39,834 nt of DNA, taken from assembly GCA_029243025.1 (NCBI GenBank), contig JAQWSU010000001.1, positions 1 to 39,834 on the forward strand. Reading direction: 5' to 3'. The first letter of the stretch is position 1. Each line of letters begins with the position of its first letter. Made by a program: the position numbers and the translations under genes. The notes below the pieces were generated by a model. That model saw only the letters and a program-made list of their open reading frames with translations. It was not told where the DNA came from and did not search any database. Origin of the DNA: Pirellulaceae bacterium (GTDB lineage: Bacteria > Planctomycetota > Planctomycetia > Pirellulales > Pirellulaceae). This document shows positions 16,105-24,751 of this stretch, piece after piece.

Positions 16105-17247
16105 ATGAGGCGACGCGATTTCATCCAAATGACTGGCGGTACAATCGTCGGCGCCGCTTGGCCTGAAACCATTCAATCCGCTTCTGTCCAACGGCCTCCG
16201 CTCGTCAGATGCTGGCTCCATTTGACGCATGTCTATCGCCACCTTGATGCCAGATCCGATCGCGAGCAGGCGATCGACGATCTGCTCGATCGTCATCTTG
16301 CAGCGGGACTTCGGACGGTGATGCCCTACGTCACGAACACTTCGGGAGAGGCGGTTTTTCCCAACCGACTCATCAAATCACAACCGGTCGATGCTTGGGA
16401 TCCCCTCGAATACCTGATCAGCGGCGCAAAAGAACGAGGTCTTGAGGTCTATCCGGCCTTTTGTGTCCTGGTCAGCGGACACCAAGAACCGTCCGGCATC
16501 TTAGTTGACCATCCCGAATGGGCTTCCCGACATCCCAATGGAAAGCCGATGGGCCACTTATGCCCGACACATCCGGGTGCTCGAAATTGGGTGACGTCAT
16601 TGATCGCTGACGTCGTACAACGTTATCCGATCCAGGGAATCATGCTCGATTATTTCCGCTACTACAATCGGCCACATCGGCTGGACGCCGCCTCGGAAAA
16701 GGAACTTGTCAAATGGCAGAAAAGCAATTCGCACATTTCCGAGACACAAGCTTTTCAAACCTATCGAGAACAAGCCATCACCCAACTTTTAGGACAAATC
16801 CGTAGAACGACGCGGGAACACAATCGCCAGCTAAAAATTGCGATCTATTCCTGGGGACCGCATGTCGCAAAGAATCACCAAGTGGCTCAGCCATGGCCCG
16901 ATTGGTCGCGTGACGGACTGATTGACCAAGTCAGCATCTCGGGCTATTGCTATCCTGAAAATTATGGCGACAACTATCTCGAAGTATTTCGCCGCCGAAT
17001 TGGCGATGCCGTAGAACTGAATCGACAGAACAAGGGCCAGGCGCAAATGACATTCACCCTGGGTGTCTCAACATCACACGGGAAGATTCGCCAGACCAGC
17101 TGGATCGACACCTATTTAAAACTTGCGGCCCAAGAAGGCGTGACGGGCGTCGACTTATTCACTTGGAAATCGCTCCAACCCCATCTGGAAGAGACGATCC
17201 GTCGTGGTTATCTGTCGGCCTTTCGCCAACAACTATCGAGTGGCTGA
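16105..17247 (+). CDS. GHL10-type glycoside hydrolase-like protein (PF02638 family), Tat-exported
   Basis: ATG 16105 is chosen over the GTG at 16021 because it gives a twin-arginine leader (MRRRDFIQMTGGTIVGAAW) behind GAGGG. 380 aa. A TIM-barrel pattern follows: RTVMPYVTNTSGEAVFPNR, GLEVYPAFCVL, HPEWASRHPNGKPMGHLCP, then GIMLDYFRYYN, where the Asp on the strand is typical of this family, and a late DLFTWKSL. The family acts on alpha- or beta-linked polysaccharides; the substrate here is unknown. It sits among sulfatases and a BNR protein, and would act on the desulfated chain. Confidence 0.82.
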   Translation: MRRRDFIQMTGGTIVGAAWPETIQSASVQRPPLVRCWLHLTHVYRHLDARSDREQAIDDLLDRHLAAGLRTVMPYVTNTSGEAVFPNRLIKSQPVDAWDPLEYLISGAKERGLEVYPAFCVLVSGHQEPSGILVDHPEWASRHPNGKPMGHLCPTHPGARNWVTSLIADVVQRYPIQGIMLDYFRYYNRPHRLDAASEKELVKWQKSNSHISETQAFQTYREQAITQLLGQIRRTTREHNRQLKIAIYSWGPHVAKNHQVAQPWPDWSRDGLIDQVSISGYCYPENYGDNYLEVFRRRIGDAVELNRQNKGQAQMTFTLGVSTSHGKIRQTSWIDTYLKLAAQEGVTGVDLFTWKSLQPHLEETIRRGYLSAFRQQLSSG

Positions 17248-17435
17248 TTGCAGTAGAAGATGCTGCGGTTTAAAAACGAAACTGGATTGATCTCACCAAT
17301 ACAAGACTAACTAGCGAGAGACTCACCAGCTCGTCGATCCGGTTGACTGCTCTTTATACTGATTGATACCGGAGAAGAGATTACAATGGCTTGATCGGCA
17401 AACTTTCTCCTTGTCCACACGGATTACCGCAACTC

Positions 17436-18989
17436 ATGTCCCACCCACGGCCCAAATCACATTGGACGATACCAATTTGGCTGACGACGTGGCTGTATCT
17501 GCTCACGTCGATCGGGTTGTCGATCTCGGCTTCATCGGTCGCGGCGGAGCAAAAACGGAACGTGCTTTTCCTTGCTGTGGATGACATGAAGGACTGGGTG
17601 AATTGTCTGCAGGGATACGAGGGAACGGTCCACACGCCAAACATCGACCAACTTGCCAAACGCAGCACGCTGTTCACCAATGCTCACTGCGCCTCACCCA
17701 AGTGTGCACCTTCGCGAGCGGCGCTCATGATTGGGCAGCGACCCTCCACAACGGGTTTGTATGACAATGGACATTGGTGGCTACCGAACCAGCCCGGCGC
17801 GGTCACAATTCCCGCTCACTTCCGCAACCACGGTTACCGAGTCGTAGGTGCAGGCAAAATCTTCCATCACACCGCCGGCAACCATCCACCCAACCAGTGG
17901 GACGAATTTTTTCGCCTGAGATTTCTGGAAGATCCGTGGTTCCGCCACTCAAAATTAAACTATCCATGGTCAAATCACCGTACTCCTCCCAATGATTTCC
18001 CTTTCAGTGGCGTGCACGGACTCGGCCATGAAAACGATTGGGGTTCGTTGAAGATCGCAGAACAGGAATACGATGATGCGTTAACGGTCAATCATGTAAT
18101 TGGCTGGTTGAAGCAGGAACAGCATGCCCCTTTCTTCCTCGCTTGTGGCCTGTTTCGACCGCATTTACCCTGGTACGTGCCGCAAAGATTCTTTGACCAA
18201 TACCCGCTCGACGACGTTGCGCTTCCGGAAGTCCGAGAAGACGACCTCGATGATCTGCCTGCCGGGGGCATCCAGTTTGCCAAGGCCCGACGCAGTGATT
18301 TCAAAACGATCAAGAAGTCTGGAAAATGGAAAGAGGCCGTGCGTGCCTACCTTGCCAGCATCACGTGCACCGACGATCGTTTAGGTCGTATTCTCAACGC
18401 ATTAAATCAAAGTCCTCACGCGAAGAACACGATCGTGATTCTCTGGTCTGACCACGGTTGGCATCTTGGCGAAAAACAACACTGGCACAAGACGACTTTG
18501 TGGGAAGAGGCAACGCGAGTCCCGCTGATCATCCACGTACCGGGTAAGACACCGGCTGTCTGTAATCATCCTGTTAGCCTACTCGATTTATTTCCAACCT
18601 TAAACGACTTGGCGGGGCTAACGGATATCGAATCTCATGATGGTATTTCGCTTCTTCCTTTGCTGGAAGATCCACATACCGTCTGGAAACGTCCTGCTGT
18701 GATTGAATTCGGCCGCGGGAACGCCGCGGTGCGATCCGCACGTTACCGATACATCCGTTACGATGACGGTGGTGAAGAACTGTACGACCACCATTCGGAC
18801 CCGAACGAATGGAACAACCTGGCCGACAGCAAGACACACCAAGTCATCAAGGACCAACTTGCGACATGGATCGCCGAAGACTGGGCCCAACCAGCAGCAA
18901 AGAAAGCCGCTTTTCACTTTGATCCTCAGACATTCACCTGGACCAATAAGGTGACGGGCAAAGTCACTCACGGAAAACAACAACCATGA
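17436..18989 (+). CDS. Sulfatase, iduronate-2-sulfatase/choline-sulfatase-like
   Basis: 517 aa from ATG 17436, with a hydrophobic signal segment (about 13-37, ending SSVAAEQ). The TTG at 17391 adds 15 residues. Site Cys90-A-P-S-R, with FLAVDDMKDWV, TPNIDQLAKRST, GAGKIFHH, FFLACGLFRPHLPWYVP and LWSDHGWHLGEKQHWHK, all typical. The start is odd: a good GGAGAAGAG at 17371 sits before ATG 17386, which opens only a two-codon frame (ATG GCT TGA), while the true ATG has a poor site. This may be a leader or a changed start. Its stop overlaps the next sulfatase start by four bases (ATGA). Confidence 0.92.
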   Translation: MSHPRPKSHWTIPIWLTTWLYLLTSIGLSISASSVAAEQKRNVLFLAVDDMKDWVNCLQGYEGTVHTPNIDQLAKRSTLFTNAHCASPKCAPSRAALMIGQRPSTTGLYDNGHWWLPNQPGAVTIPAHFRNHGYRVVGAGKIFHHTAGNHPPNQWDEFFRLRFLEDPWFRHSKLNYPWSNHRTPPNDFPFSGVHGLGHENDWGSLKIAEQEYDDALTVNHVIGWLKQEQHAPFFLACGLFRPHLPWYVPQRFFDQYPLDDVALPEVREDDLDDLPAGGIQFAKARRSDFKTIKKSGKWKEAVRAYLASITCTDDRLGRILNALNQSPHAKNTIVILWSDHGWHLGEKQHWHKTTLWEEATRVPLIIHVPGKTPAVCNHPVSLLDLFPTLNDLAGLTDIESHDGISLLPLLEDPHTVWKRPAVIEFGRGNAAVRSARYRYIRYDDGGEELYDHHSDPNEWNNLADSKTHQVIKDQLATWIAEDWAQPAAKKAAFHFDPQTFTWTNKVTGKVTHGKQQP

Positions 18990-20404
18990 AAGCCAATTTC
19001 ATCCTCCTTACCGGCTTGGCGCTAACCTGCATGCTATTCGCTGCCGAGACGAGGGCGAACAGCGAAAAAACGAATGTTGTTCTAATCCTGATCGACGATC
19101 TCGGCTGGAAAGACGTGGGTTGCTACGGGAGCAACTACTACCAGACTCCCAACATCGACCGGCTGGCAAACGAGGGCATGCGTTTCACGGATGGTTATGC
19201 AGCCTGCAATGTTTGCTCACCTACACGAGCAGCAATCATGACCGGAAAATATCCGGCGAGATTACTGCTCACACAATGGCTGCCCGCTGGCCGTTGGAAC
19301 CCCAAGACAAAAAAGATGCGAGAAGGTCGCTACATCTCCAACTTACCTCTGGAGGAAATCACCGTTGCGGAGAAATTGCGCGAAGCCGGATACCGAACGG
19401 GATTTTTAGGCAAGTGGCACCTTGGGACAGAAACCTATTACTATCCAGAGCATCAGGGCTTCGATGTGAATGTGGCCGGCCGAGACTACGGAGCGCCCGG
19501 CAGCTATTTCTATCCATTCGAAGGCAGCTGGCAAATCCCAACGACCGGCAAGAAGCTTTACAAAAAGAGTCCCTTAGCGGGTCAAGAAGGAGATTACCTT
19601 GTCGATCGGCTTGCAGAAGAAGCTGAAAAATTCATTCGTGACAGCAGGAAGCAACCCTTCTTCTTGATGTTGTCCCACTATGCTGTTCACGCACCGCTGC
19701 AAGGCAAGCCAGAAAAACTGGATCGTTACAATCAGGTTGCCCCAACCGAACGCCAAGGGAACCCCCACTATGCTGCAATGGTCGAAAGCGTCGACGACAG
19801 TCTCGGTCGTGTGATGGAGACGCTTCGAGATTTAGACCTCGACAATCGCACGCTGGTGATCTTCACCAGCGATAATGGAGGATTCGCCAAGGCAACTGAC
19901 AATTCACCCCTGCGCGCGAACAAAGGAACAAACTACGAAGGTGGGATTCGTGTTCCCGTAATCATAAAATGGCCCGGCAAAACCAAACCAACGAGCGTAT
20001 CATCGGAACCGATCATCAGTACAGACTTTTATCCCACAATCCTGGCGGTCACGGGTCAAAAACCTGAGCCCCATCAACACGTTGATGGAGAAAATCTGGT
20101 CCCCCTACTCACGGGAACCGGACCACTGGAACGCGACACCCTATATTGGCACTACCCCCACTACAACCGACACCCTTCCAGTTTCCCATCTGGCGCAATT
20201 CGAGCAGGCAGGTGGAAAATGATCGAAGACTACGAAACCGGCCAGTTATCACTTTACGACCTGAATAACGATATCGCGGAATCAAAGAACCTGTCGCAAG
20301 AAAATCCAGCAAAGGTTACAGAGCTCTACGGGAAATTAAAAGCATGGCGGCAACAGGTAGGTGCCGACCCAATGAAACCCAACGGTGCGTACCGGAAGAA
20401 CTAA
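18986..20404 (+). CDS. Arylsulfatase A-like sulfatase
   Basis: 472 aa, starting inside the stop of the preceding sulfatase (ATGA overlap), so translation is likely coupled. Signal peptide MKANFILLTGLALTCMLFAA. Canonical site Cys77-S-P-T-R, with LILIDDLGWKDVGCYG, TPNIDRLANEGMRFTDGYA, FLGKWHLG, FTSDNGG and the late LYDLNNDIAESKNLS tail common in this branch. The intact metal ligands (DD at 37-38, DNG) suggest an active exo-sulfatase in the periplasm. Confidence 0.94.
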   Translation: MKANFILLTGLALTCMLFAAETRANSEKTNVVLILIDDLGWKDVGCYGSNYYQTPNIDRLANEGMRFTDGYAACNVCSPTRAAIMTGKYPARLLLTQWLPAGRWNPKTKKMREGRYISNLPLEEITVAEKLREAGYRTGFLGKWHLGTETYYYPEHQGFDVNVAGRDYGAPGSYFYPFEGSWQIPTTGKKLYKKSPLAGQEGDYLVDRLAEEAEKFIRDSRKQPFFLMLSHYAVHAPLQGKPEKLDRYNQVAPTERQGNPHYAAMVESVDDSLGRVMETLRDLDLDNRTLVIFTSDNGGFAKATDNSPLRANKGTNYEGGIRVPVIIKWPGKTKPTSVSSEPIISTDFYPTILAVTGQKPEPHQHVDGENLVPLLTGTGPLERDTLYWHYPHYNRHPSSFPSGAIRAGRWKMIEDYETGQLSLYDLNNDIAESKNLSQENPAKVTELYGKLKAWRQQVGADPMKPNGAYRKN

Positions 20405-20405
20405 A

Positions 20406-21878
20406 ATGAACGATCGTTCACCTCGTTTTTTGTTTGCTATCGTTATCTTTAACGCTGTCGCTACCGTTGTTGCTGCTGAACCTCCTAACATTCTTTTAAT
20501 TGTTTCCGAGGACAACGGCCCGGAACTTGGTTGCTATGACCATCCTTTTGTCGATACTCCTGTGCTCGACCAATTAGCAGAAGATGGAGTTTGTTTTCGT
20601 AACGCGTACGTGCCTCAGGCCGGATGCAGTCAATCTCGCGCCGCACTTTTAACGGGGCTCTATCCTCATCAAAATGGGCAAATCGGACTGGCTACCTGGA
20701 AATTTCGCCTGTACGACGAGAACATCCCGAACCTCGTTCGTTGCTTAAAAAATACTGGCTATCGCACCGGTATCATCGGCAAGCTGCACATCAACCCGGC
20801 CTCCGCGTTTCCGTTCGATATGAAACAGATTTCGTCAGCCAACTTTCGCCGTAAGCAGCTGGAAGACTATGCGAACCATGCTGAAAAATTTTTCAAGGCA
20901 GATAACAAGCCGTTTTTTCTCAGCGTCAATTATCCCGACGCTCACCGACCGTTTATCAAGCAAACTCGCGGACTGCCGAAAACACCTCTGACGGGCAATG
21001 ACGTCAAACCACTCGCCTACTTTGGTCTCGATACGCCGCAACTACGAGCGGATACGGCTGATTACTACAACTGCATCAATCGCCTCGACCCACTGATTGG
21101 CGAATTACTCGAGGCACTCGATCGCTCAGGAAAAAAAGCCAACACCTTAGTTGTCTATCTGGGGGACCATGGGGCTGACCTCTTGCGAGGAAAACGTACG
21201 TCGTATGAAGGCGGTGTAAGAATCCCACTGATCTTTCGCTGGCCTGGAAAAACGAAACCGAATCAGATTCGCAATGAACTCGTTTCCACGATCGACCTCA
21301 TGCCAACCCTACTCTCCGCTGCCAACGCAACACCCGTAGCCGACCTGCCTGGTCAATCACTCCTGCCCCTATTGCGAGGCGAGAGTCCACCGTGGCGTGA
21401 ATATCTATTCACCGAGTTCCACTTACATTCAGCTCACAACTTTTATCCACAACGGACCGTTAGAAACGCACGATTCAAGTTGGTCCATAACCTGATGCCA
21501 GAACAACAAAACCCGGGATATGATTTCACACTGAAGCGATTTTTCGCCGACTTGCCGGAAACGATTGATGCCGCCACACCTTCGGTTCGCGCGGCTTACC
21601 ATCGCATGCGTCAACCACCCGAGTTCGAACTTTACGACTTACAGCTCGACCCGTTCGAATTTGACAACCTGGCCGATAAGCCAACACACGCAGCAACTCT
21701 CAACGAATTGAGAACACAACTTACGAATTGGCGAGAACGAACAAATGACCCGTTACAGAATCCGGAAAACCTCAGGCGACTCAAGTCCGAAATCGATGCC
21801 TGTCATCTCAATGGCAAAGCACGTAAAGATCAACTCTTCTTAACCTACCCCGATTATTTCTTCGGCGAGCAACCGTAG
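20406..21878 (+). CDS. Sulfatase, N-sulfoglucosamine sulfohydrolase-like, with C-S-Q-S-R motif
   Basis: 490 aa. ATG 20406 begins the signal peptide one base after the preceding stop, with GGAAG upstream; GTG 20385 is a worse start. It resembles heparan N-sulfatase (SGSH) around SRAALLTGLYPHQNGQIGL and RTGIIGKLHINP. The formylglycine site reads Cys74-S-Q-S-R, with Gln where Pro or Ala is expected, and the metal pair reads Glu-Asp (VSEDNG) instead of Asp-Asp; YLGDHGAD is present. So the fold is clear but maturation and activity are in doubt. It is the last gene of a tight three-sulfatase operon. A DHPFVDTPVLDQLA stretch fits the family. Confidence 0.9.
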   Translation: MNDRSPRFLFAIVIFNAVATVVAAEPPNILLIVSEDNGPELGCYDHPFVDTPVLDQLAEDGVCFRNAYVPQAGCSQSRAALLTGLYPHQNGQIGLATWKFRLYDENIPNLVRCLKNTGYRTGIIGKLHINPASAFPFDMKQISSANFRRKQLEDYANHAEKFFKADNKPFFLSVNYPDAHRPFIKQTRGLPKTPLTGNDVKPLAYFGLDTPQLRADTADYYNCINRLDPLIGELLEALDRSGKKANTLVVYLGDHGADLLRGKRTSYEGGVRIPLIFRWPGKTKPNQIRNELVSTIDLMPTLLSAANATPVADLPGQSLLPLLRGESPPWREYLFTEFHLHSAHNFYPQRTVRNARFKLVHNLMPEQQNPGYDFTLKRFFADLPETIDAATPSVRAAYHRMRQPPEFELYDLQLDPFEFDNLADKPTHAATLNELRTQLTNWRERTNDPLQNPENLRRLKSEIDACHLNGKARKDQLFLTYPDYFFGEQP

Positions 21879-22181
21879 CTGCGTACGGACAGATCGCTGC
21901 TCAGAATGCAAAATTGATCAACCCTGATCGTTTGCCAACGGCAGGCGAATCAGGCTTCGCATTTTCACCCTCTCGGTTGCTGACCTTTTCGCAATCTGGG
22001 CGATCTCACAGCGTTTCTGCAGCCCGAAATTCAATGCTCATTCACTCAATCCATGACCACTCGACAATTTTTTTTATTATCATGGTCGTTGCTATGAAAG
22101 CATATCTTCACAGCACCTGTTCGATTCCGTGATGATGAAACCCGCCCCAATCCCGCGAACCGATCAAAAAGGAAGCTTCGC
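21879..22181. other. Intergenic region before the DUF1552 operon
   Basis: 303 bases without a gene I can support. It contains an eight-T run at about 22065 flanked by GACCA and TGGTC, possibly a weak terminator of the sulfatase operon, and an AGGAAG ribosome binding site for the next gene. No RNA gene is recognised. Confidence 0.5.
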
Positions 22182-23534
22182 ATGGCCAATTTCCTCGCTC
22201 AAACTTGGCGACTCAATCGGCGGCATGTTCTTCGTGGCTTAGGAGCGTCGCTCGCTTTGCCTTTGTTGGATTGTATGCGGCCGTTGCGAGCCGCTCAAAG
22301 CGATGGTCGCCCCCGTCGCAGCATCTTTATTTATCTTCCTAACGGCGTAAACACGAACGATTACGAAATTTCGAAGGCGGGTCGGGATTACAAAATGTCC
22401 CGAATTCTTTCCCCACTCGAACAACATCGATCCCAGATCACACCGATCAGCGGTCTCTACCATCCAAACGCATTCGGCGTCGCCCATAATGCGACCCAAA
22501 CCTGGCTCACTGGCGCGAAGCATGGCCCCACGGATCGAAACACGGTTTCACTCGACCAGTTGATTGCTGGAGTCACAGGACCGAGCACACGTTTTCCATC
22601 TCTCGAACTTAGCAACCAGGGATTTCCGATGGCTGTCAGCGCCGATGGGATCTCGCTACCAGCCGAGAAAAATCCAGCTGTCGTCTTTCGAAATTTCTTT
22701 ACCGAACCGGCAGGTGGAATCGACAAGCAACGTCGAAAGCTTCATCGAAAAGAAAGTATGCTGGACGCGGTACTGGAAGACGCCAACTCTTTGGCTAACA
22801 CAATGGGTCGGGATGATCGCGGACGACTCGACCAATACCTTGTGGCGGTTCGCGAAATTGAAATCCGAACAAATAGAACGGAAGCATGGTTGGAAACTCC
22901 ACGTCCTCAGATCGCTTCCGATGTTGCAGCGAGACTCAACCGCGATGTTCAACTGGAACGCCTTGGCGAGTATCTACGCACCATGTACGACATCATCGTG
23001 CTGGCCTTCCAAACTGACATGACGCGTGTGGTAACTTTCAATACAGGGAATGAGGGCACCGGCCCTTCGATACCTGAAATTGGGATCAATCGCGACCGAC
23101 ACTCCTTATCCCACCACAACGGAGATCGAGAAATCCTCGAACAATTGACTCGCAGTGATGAATTCAACATGCAGCAATTCGCTTACTTTCTGCAGCGACT
23201 TGCCGAAGTCAATGATGGCGACGGGCCGTTAATCGACACAACACTTGCACTCTACGGCAGCGGCCTCTCCTACGGCAATAGCCACGGAACAACAAGCCTG
23301 CCGCTGGTCCTGGCAGGCGGCAATCAACTTGGAATCAAGCACGGATCGCACGTCGATTACAATCAGCAGATCGACGAGTTCAAGGGTTATCAGCAGGGAA
23401 TTGGCCTCTATCACAGCCCTGTGAATCAAAAGGCGCACTTCAGCAATCTGCTGCTGACAATCGCACAAAAGATGGGCGTCGAAACTGAAACGTTCGCAGA
23501 TTCGAATGGTGTCGTTTCGGAGGTTCTTGCATGA
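22182..23534 (+). CDS. DUF1552 family Tat-exported protein
   Basis: 450 aa with a twin-arginine leader (NRRHVLRGLGASLALPLL) behind AGGAAG. The body matches the planctomycete/PVC DUF1552 family: RRSIFIYLPNGVNTNDYE, GAKHGPTDRNTVSLDQLIA, and the late block IGINRDRHSLSHHNGDRE then LALYGSGLSYGNSHGTTSLP. These proteins are nearly always paired with DUF1592/DUF1588 heme c proteins; the function is unproven. Its stop overlaps the next ATG by four bases. Confidence 0.92.
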   Translation: MANFLAQTWRLNRRHVLRGLGASLALPLLDCMRPLRAAQSDGRPRRSIFIYLPNGVNTNDYEISKAGRDYKMSRILSPLEQHRSQITPISGLYHPNAFGVAHNATQTWLTGAKHGPTDRNTVSLDQLIAGVTGPSTRFPSLELSNQGFPMAVSADGISLPAEKNPAVVFRNFFTEPAGGIDKQRRKLHRKESMLDAVLEDANSLANTMGRDDRGRLDQYLVAVREIEIRTNRTEAWLETPRPQIASDVAARLNRDVQLERLGEYLRTMYDIIVLAFQTDMTRVVTFNTGNEGTGPSIPEIGINRDRHSLSHHNGDREILEQLTRSDEFNMQQFAYFLQRLAEVNDGDGPLIDTTLALYGSGLSYGNSHGTTSLPLVLAGGNQLGIKHGSHVDYNQQIDEFKGYQQGIGLYHSPVNQKAHFSNLLLTIAQKMGVETETFADSNGVVSEVLA

Positions 23535-24751
23535 AACGAACGATGTGCGGCGAGGCATTCCCTCACCTGATCCGTTCGGGATTGGGTCGAATCTGCTACA
23601 CCCTCTTCGTTTTGGCAGCGAACCCGATCTTGGGAATCGCCGTCGAAACCACGCAACCCGTGCAAGATCATGTGCCCCAGCCTGGAAGCTTTCCACCCGC
23701 GGGAGCCGGAGTCAACTTGTCGGGCGATCTGGTAGTCAGCGACCCGATGAATCGCCGTGGCGGACTTCGAAAAGGTGATGGCACAAGTGAACCGCGTCGA
23801 CACTATTTTGCCATGCTGCCCTACGGCACCGTCTGGTACCACGGCGCGCCAGCCGACATTCGGGACATCCCGGTGGGAACGCATATGCACGGACGGTTCC
23901 TGCTGCCAATACACGGCGAAGAAGAAACCATCCCGCCACTTACCGAAGAGCAACTCAAACGAAATCCCACCGGCAAGTATAACCACGCGTTCTTGCTGGA
24001 AGACGACGTCAGCTTTTATTCCCGCCAAGGTCGAAGCTGGCAAGTTCTTGACACCGAACAGGGAGGCGGACCCGCACCACGATTAAAACTTTCCGTGGAA
24101 CCACTCGGACCGGAAATCAAGGATGGCATCAACAAACCGATCCTGTTTGATATCGACCCATCCACTCGGATCTGGAAAAACGGACGACTAGTGGGCATCG
24201 ATCAAATTAAGGCAGGTCAACAGGTACAGGTGAATCTAACCTGGGGCCCATTCGAGAGTTTAGCCACCACCGATATCTGGCTCGATGATGCAAGCCTAAA
24301 AAGCTTCAAAGAAATTCAACGCCAGCGTCACTTACGTCTGATTCGATCAAGATTCTTACCCGGCTGGGTTGATGCAGTCAAGAATAACGATACGGGCGGC
24401 GGTGAAATGACTGTCACCTTGTTTGGAGGCATGGACCCATTGCTTTACGAAGAAGTGCTCAGCTCCAAACACCCCAGAATCTGTGACGCGGAAACAACGC
24501 TGCGCACTTGGGGCTATCATGCAGAGTATGCCGTTCACGGGGAGACACTGGAACGGGAAGAAATCGAAAATCCACCGCCTGGTAGTAGTGGCATCCAATT
24601 GAAGCTAAAAGTCCCACAAATGCTTGATGGATTTCGTCCAGGTCGAGTCATTCGCATCAAAGGGCCATGGACCTATGTTTTGCTTCCGCACGACGAGTGG
24701 CTAATGACCCCCGACGACTTCAAGCGATCCTCGAGGATGATCCTGCCATGA
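23531..24751 (+). CDS. Planctomycete protein of unknown function in the DUF1552/DUF1592 operon
   Basis: 406 aa, coupled by ATGA overlaps to both neighbours. An N-terminal hydrophobic stretch (about 18-37) suggests export. The body is rich in beta-type segments and has HYFAMLPYGTVWYHGAPADI, VGTHMHGRFLLPIHGEEE and repeated short barrel-like stretches (QQVQVNLTWGP; RVIRIKGPWTYVLLPHDEW). I do not recognise a named domain. An insert between DUF1552 and DUF1592 genes suggests it is a partner of that pair, perhaps a periplasmic accessory or substrate-facing subunit. Confidence 0.8.
   Translation: MKRTMCGEAFPHLIRSGLGRICYTLFVLAANPILGIAVETTQPVQDHVPQPGSFPPAGAGVNLSGDLVVSDPMNRRGGLRKGDGTSEPRRHYFAMLPYGTVWYHGAPADIRDIPVGTHMHGRFLLPIHGEEETIPPLTEEQLKRNPTGKYNHAFLLEDDVSFYSRQGRSWQVLDTEQGGGPAPRLKLSVEPLGPEIKDGINKPILFDIDPSTRIWKNGRLVGIDQIKAGQQVQVNLTWGPFESLATTDIWLDDASLKSFKEIQRQRHLRLIRSRFLPGWVDAVKNNDTGGGEMTVTLFGGMDPLLYEEVLSSKHPRICDAETTLRTWGYHAEYAVHGETLEREEIENPPPGSSGIQLKLKVPQMLDGFRPGRVIRIKGPWTYVLLPHDEWLMTPDDFKRSSRMILP

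Noticed and set aside
23426-24043. 205-aa open frame on the minus strand
   Set aside because: Antisense to the DUF1552/unknown junction, where overlapping plus-strand genes are coupled.
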